Position numbers and translations under genes: made by a program. A stretch of DNA of 64,000 nucleotides, taken from the NCBI GenBank assembly GCA_964636125.1, contig CAZWPX010000021.1, positions 1-64,000 on the forward strand, given 5' to 3'. Below the pieces are notes generated by a model. It saw only the letters and a list, made by a program, of their open reading frames with translations, did not search any database and was not told the origin of the DNA. Position 1 is the stretch's first letter. Each line of letters starts with the position of its first letter. The stretch is from CAJINA01 sp964636125 (GTDB lineage Bacteria > Desulfobacterota > Desulfobacteria > Desulfobacterales > CAJINA01). Below, piece by piece: positions 36,292-44,706 of the stretch.

Positions 36292-36432
36292 ATGAAGATC
36301 GTCACCATTCTGGGTAACCCGCGAAAAAAGGGCAACACTACAAAAGTACTCTCAATGTTTGAAATTGATTTAATAGATAATTACAGGGGATGGCAAGTAT
36401 CAAACGAAACTGTGGATTGGATTAATATCTAA
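36292..36432 (+). pseudogene. Stub of a flavodoxin-like NADPH-dependent FMN reductase gene
   Basis: A 46-codon frame with a good AAAGGAG site begins MKIVTILGNPRKKGNTTKVL, the phosphate-binding start of the FMN reductase/flavodoxin-like family (ILG-SPRK-GNT), then ends after about 25 unlike residues with DWINI. Intact genes have 180-200 residues. Its stop codon lies one base before the next ATG, so its ribosome site may now drive the thioesterase by coupling. Confidence 0.6.
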
Positions 36433-36433
36433 A

Positions 36434-36868
36434 ATGACCAATAGCGAACATTACACAAAATTGGAAAATATGATGCATTCCGCACCTTTCGTGCAACTGA
36501 CCGGCGCCAAAGTTTCTATCAAAAAAGGTGTGGCTCAGATCACGCTTCCCATTAAGAAAGATTTCCATCATGCAGCGGGTGCCATGCATGGGGCCTTATA
36601 TTTTCTGGCATTAGACAATGCGGCATTTTTTGCTGTTAATTCGCTGATCGAAGATGTTTTTGTATTAACAACCAGCTTTACAACCTATATTACTCGCCCG
36701 GTATCGGAGGGAGTTGTAAAAGCAACCGGCAAAGTTGTAAATCAGAATCGTTCCCAGTTTATAGCAGAATCGGTTTTGTTTGATTCAAACGGCAAAGAGA
36801 TCGCGAGAGCTAACGGAATTTTTGTGAGAAGTAAAATCCCATTATCAGCTAAAATTGGTTATCGGTAA
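36434..36868 (+). CDS. PaaI-type hotdog thioesterase
   Basis: 144 residues, single hotdog domain. The family motif is HHAAGAMHGALYFLALDNAAFFAVNS, where the His/Gly/Ala loop and central helix hold the active site; RPVSEGVVKATGKVVNQNRS forms the following strands. Such enzymes cleave acyl- or aryl-CoA esters; the substrate is unknown. There is no ribosome site of its own; it starts right after the flavin-reductase stub. A second, different PaaI gene is at 50330-50803. Confidence 0.85.
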   Translation: MTNSEHYTKLENMMHSAPFVQLTGAKVSIKKGVAQITLPIKKDFHHAAGAMHGALYFLALDNAAFFAVNSLIEDVFVLTTSFTTYITRPVSEGVVKATGKVVNQNRSQFIAESVLFDSNGKEIARANGIFVRSKIPLSAKIGYR

Positions 36869-36953
36869 TTATTCGGCACAAGTTTTAACAAGAGTATCAG
36901 GCAAATTAAGCGGAGGGTAATCAAGAAATATTTTTTGTGTAGGAGTACCCATA

Positions 36954-38625
36954 ATGAGGGCAATTTTGCGAACGATACTATTATGTTTTCTTCTATTATT
37001 GCTTGCACCAAACTTAGTTTTGACAAACAAGCCATGTAGTACCTTATTTGCAGATACTTTGGTTCTGCAAAAAGAAACCACAACATTAGTAGAGCCTCCC
37101 ATAACAGAGCCTCCCATAAGGTTTAATTTATTCTACAAATAACGGTGATTATTGGACTTATTGTGGTGAAATTATTAGGCCACAAGAAGATACATTAAAT
37201 ATTGGCGGTGTTCCTTATCTCGTAGTAGGAGATTATTTCTATGTATATTTTAATGAAAACCCCATTTCTTATGAAAGAGGAATTAGTGTAGCGAGAGCAA
37301 AAGTAAATGATGTGCTAAGCGCAGCTGCTGTTGGGGAGGTAATAGCATGGCATAAATACAATAGCGGAACGTGGACACAAGATGGTTTGGTTGGTGTTGG
37401 CAGTAATATAATAACTGATATCGTAACCACTGGATATTATTATGATGTTCATTCCGATGCAGCTTATAATAGAACGCTCGGAAAGTATATGCTGACTGTT
37501 CAAACTCATAGCTTGGGACAGTTACTTATTTATTTTTCTATTGATGGTATTAACTGGGGGGATAGAGTTGTTATTGATGAAACTGATGAGAATAATTTTA
37601 TACAAGCATACTCATTTTTTGCCGGTCTTATTGATGCCACCGATGATAGTCGTGAGGTTGGTAATGAATTTTATATCATATTTCCAAGAAAAGATTGGCC
37701 GGATCATTATAATTATGATGAATTATATCGCCGTTTAATAACAATTGGTTTTGAAACTATTCCAATTTTAGCAAGACTTAGAGCTTGTGATAAAAACATA
37801 TTTTATAATGAATTTAGTTCAGTTCAGGGACAAAACCATTGGTATTATCAATACAAGACTGCGAATACCTATACTAACATGGTTTGGGATAATAGTAATA
37901 ATAGATGGATGGGAAACGAGATCCATGTACTTATTGCTGATCACTGGATTCATCCAGGGAATGATGCGGACGCAACATTAAAATGGATCGCTCCGAAAAG
38001 CGGGTCAATTAGCATAGAAGGCACCGCGGCTCATACACAAACTGGTTGTACTACCGATGATAGCGTTGAGGTAAGGGTTCTTCATGGAAATATTGAGATA
38101 TGGTCGCAAACATTAGGTATGACAGGTAGTGGTACCCACAATCTCACGCGATTAAGAATGCAGCAACTTAAAAGAAAGCAAAACGCTCAGATCATGACTG
38201 CATCAGTTGATACAACTCTAACAGGCAACAAAGCCATAACAAGAGATGGAAATTTCGAGAGACTGTCTAATGGGATAGTTTATGATCATAAAACAGGTCT
38301 TGAATGGTATGTTGGTTCCGATGAAGATACGAACTGGTTCGAGGCTAATCAGTGGTTAAAAAACATAGAGATTGACGGAGGTGATTGGCACCTACCTACT
38401 ATAGCTGAAATTCAGACTCTTTATGATAAGGGGAAGGGTACACGCAACATGTCACCTTTGTTCAAAACGACAGGGTATTATGTTTGGTCTAAAACAGCTG
38501 TCTTTGTAAATGCTGGTATGAAATCTTACGAGAATTATAACTTCCGTGGCCGTGGTGTCAGGGCAGAGAGTATGCCGACGGTAAGCAATAAAATGCGAGC
38601 TTTTGCAGTTCGTAGCCACAGATAA
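36954..38625 (+). pseudogene. Secreted DUF1566 protein, frameshifted near the N-terminus
   Basis: The first frame encodes a signal peptide (MRAILRTILLCFLLLLLAPN) and about 55 residues ending EPPITEPPI. From about 37,120 the coding frame changes and continues GLIYSTNNGDYWTYCGE, IRPQEDTLNIGGVPYLVVGD and onward to 38625. The break coincides with a 14-bp direct duplication (37091-37104, 37106-37119); removing one A near 37119 joins both parts. The C-terminus is a DUF1566/Lcl domain (ITRDGNFERLSNGIVYDHKT, GLEWYVGSD, WHLPTIAEIQTLYD, YYVWSKT). Lcl-type domains occur in surface proteins, including collagen-like adhesins. Either a phase-variable or dead gene, or a sequencing error. Confidence 0.65.
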
Positions 38626-38644
38626 ACAACCCTGCCACACCACT

Positions 38645-38698
38645 TGCTCAGCCCCCTGCTATAACCTATATCGCAGAGGGACTTCGCCATGCCCCGCC
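38645..38698 (+). repeat. REP-like hairpin, copy B
   Basis: TGCTCAGCCCCCTGC pairs imperfectly with GCAGAGGGACTT, and the tail ACTTCGCCATGCCCCGCC matches copy A at 32191-32242. The ATG in the tail opens a 36-codon frame to 38799 (MPRPDDLALPPYLQETMELC) that I regard as doubtful. Otherwise 38700-39032 holds no gene. Confidence 0.5.
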
Positions 38699-39032
38699 CT
38701 GATGACCTTGCACTGCCACCGTACCTGCAAGAGACCATGGAACTGTGTGAGGGGGGGCGGCATTATGAGCCGGTGAGTGTGTACATGAGGGGAGACTGAT
38801 GCACTGAATTGACCTAATCTGTCATGTCCCAATATCTTGTGTTTTTTCACAATTTATATCAGTTGCTACAGACAAGAGCAGTATCGGGTTCCCGGCAGAC
38901 TGCAATTTTTATTATGCAGTGCAATATTTGTTTTGCAGGTTGTGCATCCATACCATTGATTCGACTGAGGTTGTATTTTCTTCACCCCCCTTAAACCATT
39001 TGAATCTATGGAATTTTATAAAAACGACTGGT

Positions 39033-39047
39033 TGGCCCGATTTTTGC
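39033..39047 (+). promoter_or_regulatory. Candidate sigma-54 promoter
   Basis: TGGCCCGATTTTTGC matches TGGCACG-N4-TTGC with one change; GG and GC are ten bases apart as required. It lies 73 bases before the SDR gene. Sigma-54 promoters need an enhancer-binding activator; the TGCAGTGCAA/TTGCAGGTTGTGCA repeats near 38,915-38,948 might be its site, but this is weak. Confidence 0.65.
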
Positions 39048-39119
39048 GGGTTGTACAATTTAAACCTTCAACACTGGCGCAGACGAAAAATCCAACCAGA
39101 ACATTGATAAAGGAGGCAG

Positions 39120-40169
39120 ATGATGAAAACTGTCGTTACCGGATCAACTGGAAGAGTTGGTGGAAACCTCGTTAAGCGGCTATGCGATAATGGGCATGAT
39201 GTCACTGCCTGCCTGCGGCCGAATGACAGGGATGAAGATAAATTAGACGGGATGAAGTTAAGAAAAGCCCATATTGATATTCTGGACACTGACGGTATGA
39301 AGGAGATTATCAAGGATGCCAATATCGTAATTCACACCGCTGGCGTCCACGAAACATTACTCTCAGAGATACCTGATTATAATTTCTTCGATATAAATGT
39401 GAAGGGGATGTTCAATGTCCTTGAGGGAATTCGATACAGCGGCAGGGATACCCACCTGATTTGTCTATCCAGCTCGGCCGTGTACGACGTGTTCACGGCT
39501 CACGGCTCACCGATTGACGAGAATCATGAGCAAAAACCCCTAACGTTATATGGCATGACGAAAATTCTTGTTGAGGAGCAGGCCCGCCAGTACGAATGGC
39601 AATATGGCATACCCACGACGATTCTGCGGCCAAATTACATTGTTGCCGGACCTGAAATGCTGGATGCGTTTAACTATACGGTTGTCTTTGATGTTCTGGA
39701 TAAATACGCTGAAAAAAGCAAAACCCAATTGTATGCCCCCGATGCACCCAACGCCTGGATGGACGTAAAGACCAACGCAAACATGGATAGAGAGACGCTC
39801 TGTATTCCCAGATCCCCTGAAGGTGATGCATGGCAATGGCACATGGTGGATGTGAGGGATGTTATTGGTTTAATCGAAAAATGCCTGGGAAACGAGGCTG
39901 CTTACGGTAAAACCTTCAATGTTGCCGGTGCGGATATCTGCGATTGGTCCATAGTTGTTCCCTATATTGCCGAAAAAACCGGGCGTAAAATTGTCGATGT
40001 TGAGATCCCCAATCTGTGGCAGTACAGTTTTGATCAATCGCTGTCGCAGGATATTCTCGGATTTGTTTCGCAATATGATCATTATGCAATGGTGGATGTG
40101 GCCGTAGCAATGAGCAACAATGAAAATGTGGGTATTATTCCTGGGGAAATGTACCCACTATCCGGTTGA
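39120..40169 (+). CDS. NAD(P)-dependent epimerase/dehydratase (extended SDR)
   Basis: 349 residues. Rossmann motif VTGSTGRVGGNLVKRL at the N-terminus (GxTGxxGG), SSSAVYD with the catalytic Ser, and YGMTK (Tyr-x-x-x-Lys) near residue 142. ILRPNYIVAGP is the substrate-side motif of nucleotide-sugar epimerases. The exact substrate is unknown. AAAGGAGG lies three bases before ATG 39120 and six before ATG 39123; the latter is likely the true start. First gene behind the sigma-54-type promoter, with two CBS genes downstream. Confidence 0.88.
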   Translation: MMKTVVTGSTGRVGGNLVKRLCDNGHDVTACLRPNDRDEDKLDGMKLRKAHIDILDTDGMKEIIKDANIVIHTAGVHETLLSEIPDYNFFDINVKGMFNVLEGIRYSGRDTHLICLSSSAVYDVFTAHGSPIDENHEQKPLTLYGMTKILVEEQARQYEWQYGIPTTILRPNYIVAGPEMLDAFNYTVVFDVLDKYAEKSKTQLYAPDAPNAWMDVKTNANMDRETLCIPRSPEGDAWQWHMVDVRDVIGLIEKCLGNEAAYGKTFNVAGADICDWSIVVPYIAEKTGRKIVDVEIPNLWQYSFDQSLSQDILGFVSQYDHYAMVDVAVAMSNNENVGIIPGEMYPLSG

Positions 40170-40244
40170 CAGGGATGTTGGACTCATGAGGGCCGTGAAA
40201 TGACCTGCAATCAGCCACGCCCGCATGGAACCACACTGTTTCAA

Positions 40245-40263
40245 ATCACAAAACTTTTGTGAT
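40245..40263. promoter_or_regulatory. 19-bp perfect palindrome upstream of the CBS genes
   Basis: ATCACAAAA-C-TTTTGTGAT, nine-base arms around one base, between the SDR gene and the first CBS gene. A likely operator or weak hairpin between the genes; no T-run follows. Confidence 0.5.
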
Positions 40264-40331
40264 ATTGATATGTTTGCATGACTATAAAGATAGCGCTTGT
40301 CAAGAAAGATCCCTATAATAAGGAGTAAGAT

Positions 40332-40805
40332 ATGTTCGCCAGGGACTTTATGGACACCCAGTTTCATACCCTTCATCCACAGCAAAACATTGCTGAGGCA
40401 GTCTCAACTTTTCAGAAAGCCTCAGAAAGCGAAGAGAAAAATATCTTTGGCATGATTGTAACCGACGACGAAGATCGACTGGTAGGCATGCTCTCCATGT
40501 ACGACATTCTGAACTATGTGCAACCCAAACATGTGGCCATTTTCGGTGAAATGGAAGATCTGGATCCCGAGCAGGTTTACAGGAATCAGTCAAAGACCAC
40601 CCGGTCCATTCTCGTTGACGACATCATGACCACCGAGGTGGTCACAGCCCGGCCGGATACACACCTGATGATCATTGCAGAGATCATGATCAAAAAGCAC
40701 ATCCGGCGGATCCCTGTGATAAAGGATCAAACGGTAGTGGGTATCGTCTATGTTTCGGACGTGTTCTATCGGTTGATGACCATGTTTTCATCGGAGCATG
40801 CGTGA
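40332..40805 (+). CDS. CBS-pair protein
   Basis: 157 residues with two CBS domains: FMDTQFHTLHPQQNIAEAV to GMLSMYDILNYV, and IMTTEVVTARPDTHLMIIAE to GIVYVSDVFYRLM. The first has a 20-residue loop. CBS pairs bind adenosine nucleotides and sense energy state; the partner is not known. AAGGAG stands seven bases before the ATG. Followed after 60 bases by a four-CBS gene. Confidence 0.9.
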   Translation: MFARDFMDTQFHTLHPQQNIAEAVSTFQKASESEEKNIFGMIVTDDEDRLVGMLSMYDILNYVQPKHVAIFGEMEDLDPEQVYRNQSKTTRSILVDDIMTTEVVTARPDTHLMIIAEIMIKKHIRRIPVIKDQTVVGIVYVSDVFYRLMTMFSSEHA

Positions 40806-40865
40806 CAGGAGGGCCTTTCAGCTAATCAGCAGGTTTCTTAGTAACACTCTGGAGAAACGTGATAT

Positions 40866-41762
40866 ATGCCCTTATTTGAAACACGCCGCGTATTCAGCGA
40901 CATTCCCGTGGCAGAAGCCATGCGGCGACAGGTAGTCAGGCTACCCTGTTCAAATGATATTGGACAGGGTATTCGGATGATGATCCGGTTCAAGGTCAAC
41001 GCCGTGTTGCTCACCGACAACAGCGTCCCCTGTGGCGTGGTGTCTAAAACGGACCTCATGAGCGCCCTATATGCAGAACTCCCGACAAAAACCCCGCTGT
41101 ACAACGTGATGGGCAGTCAGCCGATTGCTTGTTTTCCTGACGATTCGGTGGAAGACGTCTTGGAGATCATGGAGGCCGCTGGTGTGCATCGACTTTACGT
41201 CACTGGAGCAAACCGGGAGGAGGTCATCGGCACGGTGGCCTATTCGGACATCGTAGGGTTGCTCTACCGGTACTGCCGGGCCTGCAAATACGGAACCGCA
41301 AATAAACGGGAAAAACTTTCCGGGATCAATCCGTCAGCACGTCTTACCGTGAAGGAAGTCATGACGCAGGACGTGTGGACTTGCCAGGACAACGATAATC
41401 TTTTCACGGTCATCGATACCTTGTCCATCCAACACCTGGGCGCCGTTCTCGTAAAAGACGATGCCCAATCCTCTGTCGGCATCATATCAAAGACCGATCT
41501 CATCGTCGCCTACCACCACGGTGTGCCTGCTGAGACTGAAGCACGGGAAATCATGAACACACCGGTTCATTCCGTTCCGGCCGATGCGCTTTTGTCTATA
41601 GCCCTCCAGCAGATGTTGGTCAGGGGCGTCCAACGCTTGTTCGTCCATCGCGAAGATTCCGGTCCGGATTTTATCACCGGCGTGCTGGCACTTTCCGACT
41701 CCGCCCGCTTCCGCTCAGGCTCGTGCCGCGCCTGCTCCGCCGGTCGGATGCTAACCCAGTAG
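40866..41762 (+). CDS. Four-CBS-domain protein with CRAC motifs
   Basis: 298 residues made of four CBS domains in two pairs (AEAMRRQVVRLP; NVMGSQPIACFP; EVMTQDVWTCQD; EIMNTPVHSVPA). Each pair ends in a cysteine motif, YCRACKYG at about 140 and SCRACSAG at the C-terminus, which could bind metal or sense redox state. Cysteine-tailed CBS proteins of this form are frequent in sulfate reducers, function unknown. Last gene of the SDR-CBS-CBS unit; a strong terminator follows. Confidence 0.9.
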   Translation: MPLFETRRVFSDIPVAEAMRRQVVRLPCSNDIGQGIRMMIRFKVNAVLLTDNSVPCGVVSKTDLMSALYAELPTKTPLYNVMGSQPIACFPDDSVEDVLEIMEAAGVHRLYVTGANREEVIGTVAYSDIVGLLYRYCRACKYGTANKREKLSGINPSARLTVKEVMTQDVWTCQDNDNLFTVIDTLSIQHLGAVLVKDDAQSSVGIISKTDLIVAYHHGVPAETEAREIMNTPVHSVPADALLSIALQQMLVRGVQRLFVHREDSGPDFITGVLALSDSARFRSGSCRACSAGRMLTQ

Positions 41763-41912
41763 CTATCTTGGGGTCAGATAATAAAGATAGCAGATTCGTG
41801 AGTTCGAAATAATATCAATAGAAATACCTATTGTACCCTTTCAAAAGTGGCATCAAGTACACAAGGCTTTGGCTGACAGGGAATCAAATATCCGCAGTGC
41901 AAAGGCAAAAAA

Positions 41913-41947
41913 GGGCCATCGCTCAGATTGTGCGATGGCCCTTTTTG
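41913..41947 (+). terminator. Rho-independent terminator of the SDR-CBS operon
   Basis: GGGCCATCGC pairs perfectly with GCGATGGCCC (loop of nine) and TTTTT follows. The A-run on the left makes it usable on the other strand also, for the DUF1566 gene at 42104. The gene-free 41763-42103 holds nothing else. Confidence 0.93.
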
Positions 41948-42103
41948 TTCTTGGTTTTGATTTCTACCCTGTCAAGGTGTAGATCTGCTCCCTTTATCTT
42001 GCCTCTTTTCTTTTGAGGTCTTATAGCCCGGTTTTAAATCGGATAGTTTTTGATAAGCGTTTGTCAAGTCAAAGGTTTTTGTTGCGAATAGCGCAAAATG
42101 TGT

Positions 42104-43126
42104 TCAATTGGCGCTGCGAACCGGCCATGCATACGTAAGTTCCGTGGTCTGTTCGGTGAACGTCACTATCCCGAAGTTGCTTGAAAGCAACCATTTCCAT
42201 TCCTGACCGGGAGGACCCGATCCCGGCGCCGTGGTACTCGACCAGTAGTCCACTGGATTTAACCCGGTAAATGGATGACCTGCGGGGAGCGCCGGTCCAA
42301 CATTCTGGAAATCAATCAGGCTCTGCAGTTCTCTGATATTCGGCAGCCGCCAGTCGGTTTGATGGCTGCTGCCATTGCTGGTGTCACCGCAGACCTTGCC
42401 GTTCATTGTACCGTCCGTATTCAATTGGGCAACGTCACCCATGGCAGTCGGCCAATCGCGGGCGGATTCCGGACAATTTGCCTTTTTCAGCCAGATCAGC
42501 CCGGTGAGGTGGTCCGTCACCGTACCGTCCCCGTTGTCCGTGAAACGGGGGTCCGGCCAGGCTACCCCTGCCTGCAGCGCACCATCATCTCCAGCCGCAT
42601 AAGATGTTGTCTGCCCTGTTTTTGCCACCGGTGCCCCGGGCGTAGGTGCGCCTGATGCTTGAGATGGGTCGGTAAACAGGTAAAAGCGCTCGACGGGAAT
42701 TGAGACGCGCCCGTCCGACGCCTTTTTTTCGGCCAGGAAGCGGACATCCGGATTGTTGACAATGAGTTCAAGTGCTGTATCCGCAAGTTGGGTGGGATCG
42801 CCCATCAAACTTAGAAAAGTCGCTTCACCAATTGTAAAAACGCCACCCGGGTCGACCGATCCTATTGATTGTCCCGTGAAAGATCCTTCCGTCCCGTCCG
42901 CGAGGGTCCAAAATGCGTTGGCTTTGACCGTCATGGGGGCGGCCCCCGGATTGGCCAATTTCATCCAGCTTATAAAACCGGTTGTATTGAATGTCATGGG
43001 TGCCACGACCAGTCTTGCGCCCCACATCGCGGGCGGAGCAGCAGGCTCGCTTGCCCTGAGTTTGACCGGCACGAGAAGCATGAACGCTGCAGTAATTAAA
43101 ATTGTGATATGATTAAATTTATGCAT
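42104..43126 (-). CDS. Secreted DUF1566 (Lcl-type) protein
   Basis: 340 residues. Signal peptide ITILITAAFMLLVPVKLRA, then a beta-rich domain (ARLVVAPMTFNTTGFISWMK) of about 150 residues, and a C-terminal DUF1566 domain from FTDNGDGTVTDHLTGLIWLK through DWRLPNIRELQSLIDF to YWSSTTAP and the final AWPVRSAN. The domain is found in many exported proteins of sulfate reducers and in Legionella Lcl; ligand unknown. TTAGGAGGG lies a few bases before the ATG. It follows the GWI-repeat gene (43177-43992) on the same strand after 50 bases, so the two are probably one transcript. Confidence 0.87.
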   Translation of the reverse strand: MHKFNHITILITAAFMLLVPVKLRASEPAAPPAMWGARLVVAPMTFNTTGFISWMKLANPGAAPMTVKANAFWTLADGTEGSFTGQSIGSVDPGGVFTIGEATFLSLMGDPTQLADTALELIVNNPDVRFLAEKKASDGRVSIPVERFYLFTDPSQASGAPTPGAPVAKTGQTTSYAAGDDGALQAGVAWPDPRFTDNGDGTVTDHLTGLIWLKKANCPESARDWPTAMGDVAQLNTDGTMNGKVCGDTSNGSSHQTDWRLPNIRELQSLIDFQNVGPALPAGHPFTGLNPVDYWSSTTAPGSGPPGQEWKWLLSSNFGIVTFTEQTTELTYAWPVRSAN

Positions 43127-43176
43127 GAAGCCCTCCTAAATGTCAGTTGGGTACTTTGCTGTTAGTGTTGCTCTAT

Positions 43177-43992
43177 TTATTCGGACCTTAGACCGGAAAC
43201 AATCTGAAGGGCATGGATCGCTTCAGGAAGTCCCACCTTTTCGTCTCCGGTGACGTCGCCTCTTTTATACACATACATTTGAACCGGTCCGAGATTGGTC
43301 CCCGATACCGTTATCTGTTTTCTTATGGGCGCGAGACCCGGCGATGTGATGACCAGGGTATAATCGCCGGGTTGGACATCTGCAAAACTGAAATTACCGT
43401 TGCTATCCGATACGGCTGAGTGGGAAGTACCTTCTAATGCAACCGAAGCGTTCCTGACGCCCAGTCCCGTATGTCCCGCGATATCAGTGACAACGCTGCC
43501 GGATATGGATACCTGGATGGTGCCACGCCACTGGGTGATGATCACATAGGCAGCATGCGCCTGGGAGTCAAAATTGATCCAGCCGAGCCTTTCTCCCCAG
43601 GCCCTGCCGCTGAAAACACCGGTGGCGGGGGTGATCTTTACCCCGTAATCCGCCGTTGCACAGCTACCGGTATTGCTGCAGGAAAAGCTGATCCAGCCCA
43701 CATTCTCGCCCCAGGCATAACCGGCGAGATTGCCGTTACCGTCATTGGTGATCCCGCTTAGATTTATCCAGCCGCTGCTTGCACTCCAGATATAACCGGT
43801 TAAAGCATCATTGCCGACGGTAACAGCGGTATCTGGAGATACCGCAAAATCGATCCAGCCGGCATTTTCGCTGGAGGCATACTTGTGCCCGTCCATATGG
43901 GGATCGATATTCCCGGCATAAGCCGGGGCATTTAAAGTTAAAATAAAGAGTGTTGTAATAAACAGTGCCCTTTTCAAAACTCTCTGGATCAT
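43177..43992 (-). CDS. Secreted GWI-repeat protein with CarboxypepD_reg and dockerin-like end
   Basis: 271 residues. Signal peptide ALFITTLFILTLNAPAYA. Four short repeats follow (SENAGWIDF, SASSGWINLSG, GENVGWISFS, GERLGWINFD) in a beta-rich region. Residues 160-240 are a carboxypeptidase-regulatory-like domain (DIAGHTGLGVRNASVALEG, SDSNGNFSF), and the last 28 residues are a dockerin-like unit GDVTGDEKVGLPEAIHALQ. The last two parts are strikingly similar to the adhesin at 33.3 kb. CGGAGGA precedes the ATG. Exported; likely surface-attached or assembled through the terminal module. Confidence 0.87.
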   Translation of the reverse strand: MIQRVLKRALFITTLFILTLNAPAYAGNIDPHMDGHKYASSENAGWIDFAVSPDTAVTVGNDALTGYIWSASSGWINLSGITNDGNGNLAGYAWGENVGWISFSCSNTGSCATADYGVKITPATGVFSGRAWGERLGWINFDSQAHAAYVIITQWRGTIQVSISGSVVTDIAGHTGLGVRNASVALEGTSHSAVSDSNGNFSFADVQPGDYTLVITSPGLAPIRKQITVSGTNLGPVQMYVYKRGDVTGDEKVGLPEAIHALQIVSGLRSE

Positions 43993-44245
43993 GATAATCC
44001 TCCGTAGAAAGGGGTAATGAAATTAAAAGTTTCCAAGATAATATTTTTTTTTGCAGGTCGAGAATGAGGTGAGCGTTACAGGGGGCCCGACTGAAGAAAA
44101 CTGTGTAAAAAGGCTGCCTCAACGGGAGGCTCAGCATAAATGCAATTACAGTTCAATTGAGTATGGCTACCTTACCGAGGCCGGACGTCAAGCCTCATTC
44201 CCATTCATTCCATTTTATTGCTCAAAAAAATATAGAAACAAAAGT

Positions 44246-44262
44246 ATACCACAATGTGGTAT
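44246..44262. promoter_or_regulatory. 17-bp perfect palindrome in a gene-free stretch
   Basis: ATACCACA-A-TGTGGTAT, 254 bases upstream of the GWI-repeat gene. The half-site CCACA recurs in the palindrome at 47511. The whole 43993-44706 stretch has no supportable gene. Confidence 0.5.
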
Positions 44263-44706
44263 GCGTCAAGTTGGTGGCTTTGTTTTTTATGGCAAAAAAA
44301 AAGCGAGAATATCCCCATTGTTTTGGTTTATGAGCTTATGATATTCTCATAACTGTCCATCCCGGTACACATTGAATCAGACCGGGAAGAAAATATTGGG
44401 GTAACTATTTCTGAAAATATCCGGGCAGGCAGCAAATCAAAATTTCCCTGAAAGCGTTCTCCCAAGACCACCCCAGGCCGTCATGGCAGGCTGTTTAGGT
44501 GTGCCCGAGGCGGTTAACTATGCAAATAATAAAACAATTTAAAGCGGTCGCGAATATTTACCAAAAGAGGGATTCGCCAATGCGTGGCCGGTTGCGTGCG
44601 GTCGCGGGGAGCACCAGTTTGGCGGCTATTGCGGTGGTGCTAATTCCCGCGCGACATTGTCTATAAAATTAATGCAGTGTTGTTGTTCGACCGTTAGGCA
44701 AAGTGC

